Below are positions 24,501-33,942 of a DNA stretch of 64,000 nt, in pieces (the first letter of the stretch is position 1; each line of letters starts with the position of its first letter). A program made the translations under genes and the position numbers. Source of the stretch: Tubiluchus corallicola (Eukaryota > Priapulida > Priapulimorpha > Priapulimorphida > Tubiluchidae); assembly GCA_030141605.1 (NCBI GenBank), contig JAQGDQ010000441.1, positions 65,001-129,000 of the forward strand, read 5' to 3'. The notes under the pieces are model-generated. The model was not told the origin of the DNA, made no database searches, and was given only the letters and a program-made list of their open reading frames with translations.

Positions 24501-25476
24501 TATATCTTGTACTCTGACGGACCAAGTTTTAAGTTGGGTCACCCCACTGTATTTTTTTCATTTATTTTTTCGTCAGCAGGTGTCACCACATTATGCATAA
24601 TACATTGTTACGAGCCTATTTACCTCACTAATATCAACTGAACGAAGAGATTGCATTCAATCTAGCATGCTTTATGCTCGGTCACTTTGAGAAAAGCAAA
24701 CGCATATTTAAATATTGTTTAACAAACTCTGTGAAGTGCTGTTATGGTAAACCAAGTTTTCCAGAAATAAATTACTGTTAAATCTTCCATTCCCGGAGAA
24801 TTTGGAGCAAGATGGATGGCTGAGTGGTCGTGTGCCTTCATGCAAAAAAATGTAGTAACTCCCAACCGGCTTTTATATGGGATGGAGGAGCTGCTAGACA
24901 TAATTGAGCTTTTAGAAATTGATTTTCAAGAATAATATATTTATTTATTATTTATTTGGCACTAAAATCAATATTGACATTTTGAAAGTCCTACTTCATT
25001 TTCTCGGTTGATATGATATAATTTCGCGACCAAATAATATTAATAATAATAATCTTTATTTAAAGTCGGCTTTTGGGTCGTCTATTAACATTAACTCAAA
25101 GAGCAATTATTCTTAGGGTTCCTTAAATGAACAAAACCAGCGATTTATAAAAAAAATTCACAAGATTGAAGAAGACTCGTTGCAGAGTAACCTCTGTTTC
25201 ACATATTTTTATACCCCCTAGCTGCCCTAACCAAATAACCCTCCTTACTTGAACATAATCTGGCATACCTAAGTAATTGTTTATCTCTATAACAGGTTTT
25301 TGTAATAAAGTACTGATCACTATTACATATAACTTACCTCATGTAGGAGACGTCCAAACGCATTTTTTCATATTTGCAGCTTATACGGACGGCACATTGC
25401 AGCAGGAGCGCCACCACCGGAAAAAAGAATCGACAGATCTAAGAAAATCAGTCGAAAAGGCGTTCAGCATGCGTAA
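11071..25476 (+). CDS. RSU1: Ras suppressor protein 1 (leucine-rich repeat protein), complete
   Basis: Nine exons: 11071-11176, 12806-12856, 14284-14351, 16130-16182, 18223-18341, 20394-20476, 22623-22737, 23614-23746, 25380-25476. All have GT-AG junctions with consistent phases, giving 274 aa (human RSU1 is 277). RSU1 binds PINCH/LIMS in the integrin-linked kinase-PINCH-parvin adhesion complex and dampens Ras signalling. The start [10 protein letters not shown] aligns with human MSKSLKKLVEE. Then come tandem leucine-rich repeats ([65 protein letters not shown]), a conserved cap ([19 protein letters not shown]) and the C-terminal motif YLYGRH...KSKKISRK. Exon 3 uses the GT after ATAGGC, so HIG joins EVP. 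Introns 3-8 carry several MITEs and a 5S-SINE. Function is by orthology; the gene looks intact. Confidence 0.96.
11841..11930 (+). repeat. Short repeat shared with 32965-33040
   Basis: The segment GGACAAGAAAAGAGGTGCC followed by TGAAGTAGGTTTCAGG occurs in reverse complement at about 32968-33040. It contains the small hairpin CCTGAAGTAGGTTTCAGG. It is probably a fragment of an interspersed retroposon; the class is unknown. Confidence 0.4.
12590..12733 (+). mobile_element. TTGAA-tailed retroposon with hairpin
   Basis: Hairpin GGATGGC...GACCTTCTTGGTC...GCCATTC (12603-12645) followed by AATAAATGCACATTTTGAAT and then a TTGAA tail. It ends about 70 bp upstream of RSU1 exon 2. Confidence 0.45.
12974..13410 (+). 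mobile_element. Interspersed repeat, family D (GGCAAAGGCCCTGC)
   Basis: Shares long stretches with 41793-42180 and, reversed, 63470-63835 (GCAAAGGCCCYGCAAAAAAT, AATACGCRAACATCCTAC, GACGTCAGAACAATGGCC). No terminal repeats or coding sequence could be defined. Confidence 0.7.
14468..15513. mobile_element. MITE-like element with AACTCCTTGAGGAC ends
   Basis: Left end TTAACTCCTTGAGGACTG; right end, reverse-complemented, TTAACTCCTTCAAGAA. A second left-end-like sequence at 14832 (AACTCCTTCAGGACCGTAAG) suggests one copy partly embedded in or joined to another. A related element lies at 26945-27673. Terminal TTAA on both sides would fit a TTAA-targeting family (piggyBac or Kolobok type); this is inference. 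Confidence 0.6.
16217..16938. mobile_element. hAT-like MITE (CAGGGATGTTAC family), 722 bp
   Basis: Left end CAGGGAAGTTACCGAAACTG, right end reversed CAGGGATGTTGCAAAAACGG. The flanks GTAAATTT (16209-16216) and ATAAATTT (16939-16946) match at 7 of 8 bases. The second copy is at 25619-26272. It lies in RSU1 intron 4. Confidence 0.8.
17214..17267. repeat. Left copy of 54-bp flanking duplication
   Basis: Begins ATCATGGTGTCATAATACAA and ends ATAACTTGTT directly against the CAGGGATGAGAAT terminus. It is repeated with two mismatches at 17638-17691. Confidence 0.9.
17268..17637 (+). mobile_element. MITE, CAGGGATGAGAAT family, internally deleted copy
   Basis: Terminal repeats CAGGGATGAGAATTTTCCG and, at the right end, CATTCTCATCCCTG. 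At 370 bp it lacks part of the middle found in the roughly 510-bp copies at 38876 and 51980. It is flanked exactly by a 54-bp direct duplication. Confidence 0.9.
17638..17691. repeat. Right copy of 54-bp flanking duplication
   Basis: Begins ATCATGGTGTCATAATACAG at the base after the CCCTG terminus of the MITE and ends ATAACTTGTT. Similarity to the left copy stops at both borders. Confidence 0.9.
18505..18905. mobile_element. Repeat rich in GTCAGGGAAAA
   Basis: GGGTTCTCCCGGTCAGGTAA, GTCATGGAAAAGTCAGGGAA and, further on, GGGAAAAGTCCGGGAA resemble a common animal DNA-transposon repeat. The ends are not resolved. It lies in RSU1 intron 5. Confidence 0.5.
18970..19516 (+). mobile_element. 5S rRNA-derived SINE, copy 1, with 12-bp duplication
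   Basis: The head (about 18970-19087) is clearly 5S-rRNA-like: CACGTTGAAAACACCGGTTC, CATCGAAGTTAAGCAAC, CCTGGTTAGTACTTGGATGG, ACCAGGTGCTGTAGGCTT, including the internal pol III control region. A body of about 420 bp follows, ending in CAACAACAA. The sequence ATTCTGTTAAAC occurs directly before (18958-18969) and after (19517-19528): a perfect 12-bp target-site duplication. It is not a functional 5S gene because it continues into the SINE body. It lies in RSU1 intron 5. Confidence 0.93.
19597..20264. mobile_element. MITE with ATGTGTGCTTGCA termini
   Basis: Left end ATATGTGTGCTTGCAAGCC; right end TATGCAAGCACACAT. Related copy at 30755-31402, with shared interior (GTCATTTTGCTTC/GTCATATTGCTTC, GACGCGACAAAAAACAATGG). 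The superfamily is unknown. Confidence 0.75.
20755..21400. repeat. Degenerate internal duplication
   Basis: Two similar segments (about 20810-21040 and 21045-21375) share TATACGACTCGTACGCA, GGCAAAAAAGTA and ACCATCATGTCATCA. This is probably one old repeat duplicated in tandem in RSU1 intron 6. Confidence 0.5.
21501..21538. repeat. (TA)n microsatellite
   Basis: Alternating TA with one TG interruption. Confidence 0.95.
21837..22335 (+). mobile_element. Tigger/pogo-like MITE, right end degraded
   Basis: It starts with TA then CAGTCATACCTCAGTTTTCG, the form typical of Tigger (pogo/Tc1-mariner) ends with TA target sites. The body is nearly identical, in reverse, to 48651-49146. The last 15 or so bases of the right end are lost. 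Confidence 0.8.
22870..23390 (-). mobile_element. MITE family A, shortened copy
   Basis: Reverse copy of the family seen at 29577, 36518 and 39832. Ends AACGGAAAACAGGATGATTT and CCGGTTTTGCTTTAA. The interior holds GCATTTCGGAAATGC-like and GGGCTCGCCCGCCGTTAATT sequences. It lies in RSU1 intron 7. Confidence 0.8.
23775..24431. mobile_element. DNA-transposon-like repeat with AGGCATAGCAAGG ends
   Basis: Left CAGAGGCATAGCAAGGTGGG and right, reversed, CAATGGCGTAGCAGGTGCTG are related inverted ends around about 650 bp without coding sequence. It lies in RSU1 intron 8. Confidence 0.55.
25033..25115 (-). mobile_element. tRNA-SINE 3' end fragment
   Basis: Its reverse complement matches the tail of the SINE at 56485-56870 (GACCCAAAAGCCGACTTTAA followed by an ATT-rich tail). 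It is 5'-truncated. Confidence 0.75.
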
Positions 25477-25618
25477 TGGAACTGCACATCTAAGCGACAG
25501 ATCAGAAGACTTTATTTTCTCACATACTTGCACAATAGATTTAGTTTCTTGCTAATTTAATCTTCTTATACTTCATGGTATACGTACAGCGCAAGATTCA
25601 ACAGGCATTAAAGGAAAT

Positions 25619-26272
25619 CAGGGATGTTACTATGTTTCGGTTTGCCGATAATTACACTTTCAGCGAAATTTATTAAACTTCGTAGCAGAAATTTCGGTAG
25701 AATTTTTCAGAGGTTTTTTCTACTATTTGTGCAATTTGCCTTTTCTTTTCTCCTAGATGTTGGAAACCGCTGAAAAATCTTAGCCAAATTAGTTCAAATA
25801 AAACGAACCCCAGGCCCAGTCAACCGAAATATCAAGCCATGTTTGAATTTACTTGAGCAAAATCATTTTTAATTTGTGAAATATAGGCAACAAAATATCT
25901 ATAAAATAAAATTTGTTGATTTTTAATGAATCATCGTGATCTTTAACCATTAATCATGAAGGATATTTAAATCCAAAAACATTATAACATATTTCCTAAG
26001 GTAAGTCACTCCATCAAGCTTGAGGTTCTATAGTATAAAACTTCCTTGTGTTTTGTATTCAAATGTTTTACCAGTAATTTTGCATCACAACGAATAAAAG
26101 CAAGCAAACAAAAAAACGAAATATTTTACTACTTTTAGAATTTTCTTTTTTTCAGTTTTAATACTAGTTGGTTTTGCAAAAACGTTTCTGTTCGGTTTCG
26201 TTTTGGTATCGGTTTCCTATGTTTCATAAATTTCGGTTTTGGTTTCTAAATTCAGTTTTGGTAACATCTCTG
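25619..26272 (-). mobile_element. hAT-like MITE (CAGGGATGTTAC family)
   Basis: Left CAGGGATGTTACTATGTTTCG, right reversed CAGAGATGTTACCAAAACTG. It is in the opposite orientation to 16217-16938. Located in the RSU1-NDUFA8 intergenic region. Confidence 0.75.
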
Positions 26273-26944
26273 CAGTAAATGCAACTTAGAGTTAATTTAT
26301 GCATCCCTTTTTATCTACCAAAAAAGATACATGAAATGACAGGGTAGCAATGAGCTTGGTCTTGCTTAATTTGTCTATTTTCTATTTAATGTCAGTCATA
26401 AACATCATGTATGTGAGTATGTCTTATTTTCAGTATGAGTACCCTGAAGTGTTGTTTCACTATACAGAGGCTACTTTCTTAAATTTCTAATGTGTAACAT
26501 AAATCATTAAGTTGGGTTGTGCCAACCCATTAACATTAACATTAGGTTGTGCCTGTACCTTGTTGCAAGAAGCATGCCAAATGCAAAATGTTTTCGTGTA
26601 AAATAAGTCTTACCAAATCCTAATACGACTTTTAACTGTACCTAAGAAAAAACGGCAAAAGTAAATTTTTGTCTTCCTGCCTGTTGCAAATAGAGAAAAT
26701 CAGAAAGAGCTAGGCATTGTTGCAGAAAGTGAGGTGATAAAATCGTTGCATTTAAACTTAAAGTGGCGTGACACAAGAAATTGTTCTGCTAAATGTCAAA
26801 TGATTTCAAGTATGGTAGAGGAAAAGAACCTAGTTATTTAAGTATTTTAAAGGAATTCTTTTAGATGCGTTATTATGGTTGCCAAGATTATTTTTCTTGT
26901 TTGTTATTTTTTAGACGATATTGGTGCTAATTTTAGTGACTAGT
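26273..26944. other. Intergenic, nothing recognised
   Basis: AT-rich, no exon or repeat identified. It lies 3' of RSU1. Confidence 0.4.
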
Positions 26945-27673
26945 GAATCTCTCTCAATTTCTTCAGGACTGCAATGTTCAAAACAGATCTTATAAGATCT
27001 ATGACTTTTCTGCTAATGTATGAGCACAGACATAACTAAATGATTACAAATTAGATACCGTTGTATTCAGAAGGATCTTGGCTATCCAATCATGCTATTT
27101 GTTTAAATATTTATAAGTGATTTAATTGGACGAAATTAAGAAAACTACCCCCTCTTCAAGCACTCCAACTTTGCCTATTGAGTAGCTTAGTCTGGTGTAC
27201 ACTTGCGTGATTGTACACTCCATTTTATTGATTGCCTGCTTACAACAACTCAAGCTGTTCAGTCTTCTGCTGCTATTCCTGGAAAAACCAACCGATCAGC
27301 CAAGGACAAATTAAGGTCGTTTCATCTTTTAAGAGGAATTTTTGTGTAAAAATATAGTAGATTTGAGGCCAAAGTGTATCAGAGTGTTGTTATAATTTAT
27401 GGCATTAGCTGATTTCTTATAAGTGATACCGTACATTGCTACGGTACAAACACTGTAGTTACTGAAAGTTTTTTCAATTTATTCGTCAAAAATCGATTTT
27501 TAATTCGTCTAAGGTAAACAAATGCATTTTATGTATAATTTTGCATGAAAATCCATTGTATGAGGAGTAAAAACCTAAAAAAATATCAAATATAAGGAAA
27601 TCGCTTCTTAATTAGAGCCGTTTTTCATGAATCCATGCAAAATGTAGCAAACGCTTATGGTCCTCAAGGAGTC
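26945..27673 (-). mobile_element. MITE-like element related to 14468-15513
   Basis: Reverse orientation. Shares GTATGAGCACAGACATAACT-type, TTGCCTATTGAGTAGCTTAG-type and CCAACCGATCAGCCAAGGAC sequences with the reverse complement of 14832-15513. It ends GTCCTCAAGGAGT. Confidence 0.65.
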
Positions 27674-27746
27674 AAAAAGCTGTAGTTCACTCTTGTATAG
27701 CTGCATTTATAACTATCTAGTTGCATAAATTTCTAATGATGTATTT

Positions 27747-27856
27747 TGTGTGTGTGTGTGTATGTGTGTATGTGCACGTGCATGCGTGCACGTGTATGTG
27801 GTGTGTGTGTGCGTGTAGTGTGTGTGTGTGTGTATGTGTGCGTGTGACTGTGTATA
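27747..27856. repeat. (TG)n-rich microsatellite
   Basis: Interrupted GT/GTA/GC dinucleotide run. Confidence 0.95.
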
Positions 27857-28808
27857 TACATGTCTCTTACTAATAGTTTATATTATTATTTATTGAAATC
27901 TAATCGTATTTTGTTAAGGACTCTTTAGATAGTGTGAATGTTTTAAGTTAGCATTAGTTAATTTTATTGTTAATCTGCAATTTATTATTGTTAGTCTATA
28001 GCTCTTCTGCAGAAAAGTTTTACAGCTAATTCAAAGAAATCACAGTACAATGGCTACTGGTTATCAGCATTTATCAACGCTTCACTGGGTTTCAGAGCTT
28101 AATTGGACTCTCCACATGGCACCTGAACAGTCAAAATGTTAGATGGCTATTCCCAGTAGTGGCTCATAGGTAAAATTAGCGGGGATATAAAATGTCATAT
28201 TAAAAATATTCAAGAGGAGTGTACGCTAGTTAGAAGATGAAACCGTGTGAAGGCGCCCCCATAATTCTATTAGCCTAGGGGACCCAGAAAGGTCGTAATT
28301 CAACCCACCTGATTGCCTTGTTCGTTGCTTCGCATGGCACCACACAGTATTACCTGCAATGCATGGCTTCCCAGTCAGCATTGGATAAGTATGCAGGCAC
28401 TGTTCAAGCAGTAAAGCCGTCTAACACCTTGGCTGTTGGACAGCACCATGTGGAGGTCCAGTTAAGCCCTGAAACTCACTGAAGCATCGTAACTACTGCT
28501 TTCCACAGTGATTTCCTTGTATTGGAATAGTATTTAATTTTTTTTTAGAAATTATGTGTAAAACCAGATTTAATTTTTAATTGTTTTCACATTGTGTGAA
28601 ATTTCACTGTCACAAGTATAACTTCCATGATGCTAACGCAATAATTATTGTATTATTCTCCTATTGGCTAATTATTGCTTATGTGAGTTAATATAAATTA
28701 ATCAACGTATAATAATCTTCACTGCAAACAGCTTCCGATGTATGTTACTGTTGGTAATGATTTAATTTTATAGAAAATTGAAGTACAATAGATAGTAGGT
28801 ACTGGTAT
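27857..28808. other. Intergenic with a short MITE fragment
   Basis: 28153-28190 (AGTGGCTCATAGGTAAAATT) is a scrap of the CAGTGGCGGCTC family. The rest shows no gene. Confidence 0.4.
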
Positions 28809-29266
28809 CAGGGATGAGAATGACAAATTGCAAAAAACTCTGAAACAGGCCGGGGTTTTGGGGCCACCTAGGCCCCCATTGGGGTTGAAATTGCAATTTT
28901 GTGACCATAGAGAGCCTCTATGTAGACTTAAAATATCAATTACCTTGTTTCATGCATAATTTAGTCAAGGATACATGATACCTAATTGTCTCAAAAACGC
29001 CTAAGTACTGGCCGCTCCTATGCAAAAGTGAGTAAAAACTGTCTGCAATTGACTCAAATAACTCCGCACAATTGATTCTATATTTTTATACATAGAGATA
29101 TACACGTGGTTACACTGATGTACGTGACGGCCTGCCAACTAGCGGTCAGCTTGTGAAATAATGTACAGGGTCCGTAAAAATTTTCTCAACGAATTTACGT
29201 GATTTACAGAAATGGCACCACTGGTCTTCCAAAAACTCGGAATTCCGCGTAAAATTCTCATCCCTG
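28809..29266 (-). mobile_element. MITE, CAGGGATGAGAAT family, reverse copy
   Basis: Ends CAGGGATGAGAATGACAAAT and AAAATTCTCATCCCTG. Flanked by TGGTAT on both sides (28803-28808, 29267-29272), a perfect 6-bp target duplication. Confidence 0.9.
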
Positions 29267-29576
29267 TGGTATAACAAGTGTCATTATAGACTGTTCTTCA
29301 CATTTGCAATTGTAACATGAAAGTTGAGAAATATTTCTAATAAGATGTTTGAAATGTCACCACGATATTGTTTTGGTTTATATCAGCTTGAGAAAATTGA
29401 TAAGTATTTTACAGATATCACTTTTCAGATCATATCATGTTCTTTATTATCTTTTGTGTTGTTTATGCATGTTTGTGTATAACTCTTAAGTCGTTTAACG
29501 AGCTATAGTGTTAGAGCTTGAGAAACAAATTAATCTGTCTATTGACCTCTGTGCTTCATCAAAGGTGAAAATGATT

Positions 29577-30203
29577 TAAAAGAAAACCGGATGCAATGCT
29601 AAACTGTAGGTCAAAATAATCTACTTTTCAGAATATTGTACCTCGTTAAACGAAAATTGAAACTACTATTTTTTAAAGAATGGCTTACATAAAACCATTA
29701 TTACCACACATGCACAATTTGACGTTCATGCCACTAGTTCTTTGCTGTTACATGCATTTTGCCATTCACTAGTTAGACGGGCACTAGAGTCTGCATTTCG
29801 GAAACGCATTGCACAAAAACCAGATGCTGTACCTGACAGTTCAGATGTGTTAGTTTGAGATGAACTGCACACATTTGACAGCCGATACGTGAGCACAGCG
29901 GTAAATTTGAAACTTGAATTTTTATGTTAAAACTTGCCTAGTTATAGTACAACACACTGAATATCTTACAGCAGCACTGTACTTCAATTTTCACTTTCGT
30001 AAACACGTGCAACAAGCTCGCTGAATATTTTTGCCATTGAAAATTATGTTAGTTTGTGATGTCATCAATAGTAGGAGCTTGCCGTTAACTTATTATTTAA
30101 TTATGAGAAATACTTTTACAGTATTATTGGTGTTAAAATCTAAACTTTTTATCAGGCTTGGAAATGGCATGGTATACGAAAAATCATCCTGTCTTCTTTT
30201 AAA
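29577..30203 (+). mobile_element. MITE family A
   Basis: About 630 bp. Ends TTTAAAAGAAAACCGGATGC and CATCCTGTCTTCTTTTAAA, imperfect inverted repeats. Internal GCATTTCGGAAACGCATTGC and ATTATGTTAGTTTGTGATG are shared with four other copies. Non-coding. Confidence 0.8.
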
Positions 30204-30754
30204 CAAAACACTGCTATAATGGTGCTGGCAAATGAGAGACTGACCTAGTCAAGTTGTCCAAATTCTTTGCAAGTTTTTTTCATAGGTATATGAAACTCTC
30301 ACATGACACCTTGTAGAGCAAATAAATTTATAAAATGTAATGGGAAGTGTAAAATATTTGGTCAAATCAAAACAAGAAGCATGGTCCATGGCAATAGCTG
30401 CATCACGTAAGCCCCAATACCTTATAGAGACCTTGCTAAGGAAATCAAAGTGGGGATCATAGTACGACTGCATTAATGGTGTCCTACTAGCCTTGCTTTG
30501 ACCTAATGTACACAAACAAAGAAAAATGCATATTAACACCAATTATAACATTCAAAACCTCTTTTATGAGAAATCAGTAACAAATGCCATGCATATACAC
30601 AATATACTAGGAGCCAACATTACCGCCAAAATAAACGTTAAACGGTTTGAAGAGCTTGTAGAAGTTGTAGTGCCATCTGACCAGTTTACCGGTAATAATG
30701 ACACTGACAGTTTGGCAAAATTATAGCGTTTATCTGAAAATGCACCCCAGAAAT

Positions 30755-31402
30755 CATGTGTGCTTGCAAACCAAAACCGCCAATAAATCGGCATACTTAA
30801 AACTATGTTATGATTTTTCAAAATAGAATGCACCAAAAATTTGGTCAAATGTCAATTTTTTGTTTTTCACAAAAACAAATGGTGAATATATTGGGCTTTT
30901 ATATTCCAGCATCAAATTGCAAAGAAACTGTTAAAAAAGATACTAATAATCTAATTTTACAACCCCGTACCCACTTTTCTGGCTAGAAACTAGAACTGCA
31001 AGTGTAAAAAACTTGTATTTTTAAACTCCGATAGTGGGTCATGGAAGCAGTCATATTGCTTCGGGTTTTTTCTGTTGACAGGCCGAGATCTTCGTCAGGA
31101 AGAGCCGTCTACTGGATTTAAAGTCTATTGCAAAGTCCATAGCAACCACATTTTCGTACGATTGCCAAGTGTTTTGTAGGGACGCGACAAAAAACAATGG
31201 CTAACTTTAACAGAGATTTTCTCAAGGTTATGTTTTTCAGTGTGTAGCCTCTGCACCTCAACTTCAATGTGGATTATCTCAACTTGGAATTAACACAGAA
31301 TGATGAGCTTGGTATCAAAATTATCCTCGTGAAATGGAGATTGAAGATATGAATAGTTAAAAAGGCTTAATTACCGACTTTTGCTATGCAAGCACACATA
31401 TG
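30755..31402. mobile_element. MITE with ATGTGTGCTTGCA termini, copy 2
   Basis: Left CATGTGTGCTTGCAAACC, right GCAAGCACACATATG. It is the same family as 19597-20264 and ends about 170 bp from the NDUFA8 stop codon. Confidence 0.75.
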
Positions 31403-31572
31403 ATTTTATAAATTTCTGAAATGTATAATAATTCTTTACTGCCATTTTGTGCATCTAGCTTCTAAACAAACACGAAAAGTATAACACCGGAATACTCAAC
31501 TATTCATGTTTAAAGTTCAACTGTAATATTCATCTAGTCATAACTGATTGACGAAACTTAATAATTTGTATT

Positions 31573-33942
31573 TTAGTCGTAAAAGAACCATCTCGTTCTG
31601 TATTTGGCTTCCGGTCGTGGATAGTCTTCCGGTAGCATAGCCGGGACATCGGAGTACGTTTTCACTTTTGGTGGTGGTTTCGAACGTGCACTGTCGTGCA
31701 TATGTGGCCGTGAGAAGAAACCAATGTATGGCCGCTCAATATTCAAATTTTCTAGGACACACTTGTCATACAGTGCTTGACTTTTCCTGCACCTGTAAAA
31801 CATGATAGACATGTTAATTACATAAAAGAGTCAGCCTTTAAGAATAAACATGTTCATTAAGTGCTGACGATTGTTTCAACTAAGCCGTCATTTTCAATGC
31901 TATAACTGAGGCCAAACAGGAATAATTTGTAAGTGCATTTGATACGACAATGTCAAGACATATGATATATTATTCATAATCAAAAAATGAATTCAAATTT
32001 TCAGAATAAGCGTGGATGAAACTAGAAAGAAATTTAAAATGGTTTTCTGTGTTGCGAGCTTTATTGAATCTCGTATATAAGATAATTTTTTACATTTTGA
32101 ATTTCTTTCTAGTTAATATCCAGGTTTGTTCTGACAATTTACATTTGATTTATTTTGCAAACAGTGGCGGCTTGTGTATAGGTACGGTGGAACTGCAGCA
32201 CCCTCTATTATTGATAATATTCACTATAATAAGTCTTTTTTCTTTAGTTCTTTCTTTATACTTGTACGGAACCAGAGCATGTGAGGGTAGTACTGTAGGC
32301 TTCACTGCCCAGAACAATGCGCTTCAGCAATGCAGTGTTTGCTATTGTGCACATACAACTACGCATATGTCTGAGCTCAGGTAAAAAGAATACTGTCGCG
32401 CACGCAGTTTGTAGTCAGTTATCATGTGCTTACCATGAATCGATCAAGCTTGAGCTGCGAAAATTTAGGCTGTCAGTAAGCAAAAAATATTTAGGATTTT
32501 ATAAAGTTTATGTATTTGAGTTATTTTGTTTCTTTATTTGCACCATTAATATACTGTTTCACAAAAATCATGTACTTTTTTTTAATTTACGTGACAAGAA
32601 AACAACACTATTATTGACTCCTTAGTGAATCACGTAGAAATTTTAAGTTAAACCCATTTGCATTTTTAATATCATTGCTAACAAGATACCTCGTTGGATC
32701 TAATTTAGAACTCTTGAATTCAACACATCTCCAATGAGCATCAAATTCGTCAGCGCAATGTTTCTTCAGCTTCCGCAAGAACGACATGCCACAAGCTGTT
32801 AACTCTTTGCCTTCATTGAAACACTTGCGAGGATCCTTCAGCTCATCATTACAAAGCATAAATTCCTGCAAAAATGGTTTCATTTTACGTATAAATCGTT
32901 AATAAAAATAATGAGATTTACGTTAATAAAAATCATACGTTTTTATTTGCTATAACGTAATATAATTTTTAAGGCGATCTTTCTGAAGCCTACTTCAGGT
33001 ACCCCTTTTCTTGTCCTTTAAGTGGACGTCGAAGCCCCCAACTTGTCAGTATTGTATAAGGCTGCAATAAGCTGCGCCGAGCCACTGACACTGGCCCATC
33101 GTGTGTTTGCTACAAGCTCCGCCGAGTGACTGACACTGGCCCACCACGTGTTTCACAAAGTACAGCATATTATCATACAATCACATATTATCAATGCTAT
33201 GCAGTCATAATGGCAAGTGACAAGAAAAACGTGGCTTTTTTATCAACACCAAGAAGCTGGATATTTGCTTGTTTTCTAATAATCATCCAAACAAATCATA
33301 GCAAGAAATTTGCAGTTATGACTTAATCGTTTTTACATAAACATGATTAGTGGAGCAATTTTATAGGTCTGCATTATAGTTTATTATACAATTCTGTAAC
33401 TGACACATTTATTAACCTGTCTGCATTTGATTTGTTCGTGGTAAAATTTAATACACGTTGTTATAATTCCAACTTTTTCTGCTCCCAAAATGGGCAGTAT
33501 AAAGAGGTTTGACCATATTATAAAGTGGGAACCTATTAGTTTTACTTCACAATGGTGCATGAACACAATGATATTATCTTCCGCATCGTGTCGTTATTGC
33601 CACCGTCTATGAGAACAGCAACTCAGTAAAGCTAGTAATTTCTACGAGAATGGGTGATACGGTGGTTTCCCAAGAATAAACTAAGAGCCACTTTTGGCCA
33701 AAATTAGTATTAAGTAGCCAGATACATTTACACTATTTTCATTTATAAATGAAGAAAAGGCACGACGAATAATACTTGTAACTTTTAAAAATGAATTGTA
33801 TGTTTTGTGATACCTTGCTTTGGTCATAACATGCTCTTCCCATGTGAAAAGCAGCCGTCTTAAATGCAGGAGCAGAAAGTGGTATTTCCTCTACTGTTAA
33901 TTCCTCTTCAGTAGGAAGCCACTGTTTGTCAGTGAAACCCAT
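31573..33942 (-). CDS. NDUFA8: NADH dehydrogenase 1 alpha subcomplex subunit 8, complete
   Basis: Three exons on the minus strand: 33942-33814, 32865-32690, 31792-31573 (stop TAA). Phases agree and the product is 174 aa (human 172). NDUFA8 is an accessory subunit of respiratory complex I on the intermembrane-space side, imported and oxidised by the Mia40 route. Four twin-cysteine CX9C motifs are intact: CYDQSKEFMLC, CFNEGKELTAC, CADEFDAHWRC and CRKSQALYDKC, the first and last each spanning or abutting an exon junction. Other family matches are KDPRKC and the C-terminal PRPEAKYRTRWFF. The start is MGFTDKQWLPTEEELTVEE, like human PGIVELPTLEELKVDE. It is tail to tail with RSU1 and head to head with TBC1D5 (2.1 kb between start codons). 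A MITE fragment sits in intron 2. Confidence 0.96.
32162..32480 (-). mobile_element. hAT-like MITE (CAGTGGCGGCTC family), truncated
   Basis: Starts CAGTGGCGGCTTGTGTATAG and matches the reverse complement of the right half of 7930-8442; the other end is missing. It lies in NDUFA8 intron 2. Confidence 0.8.
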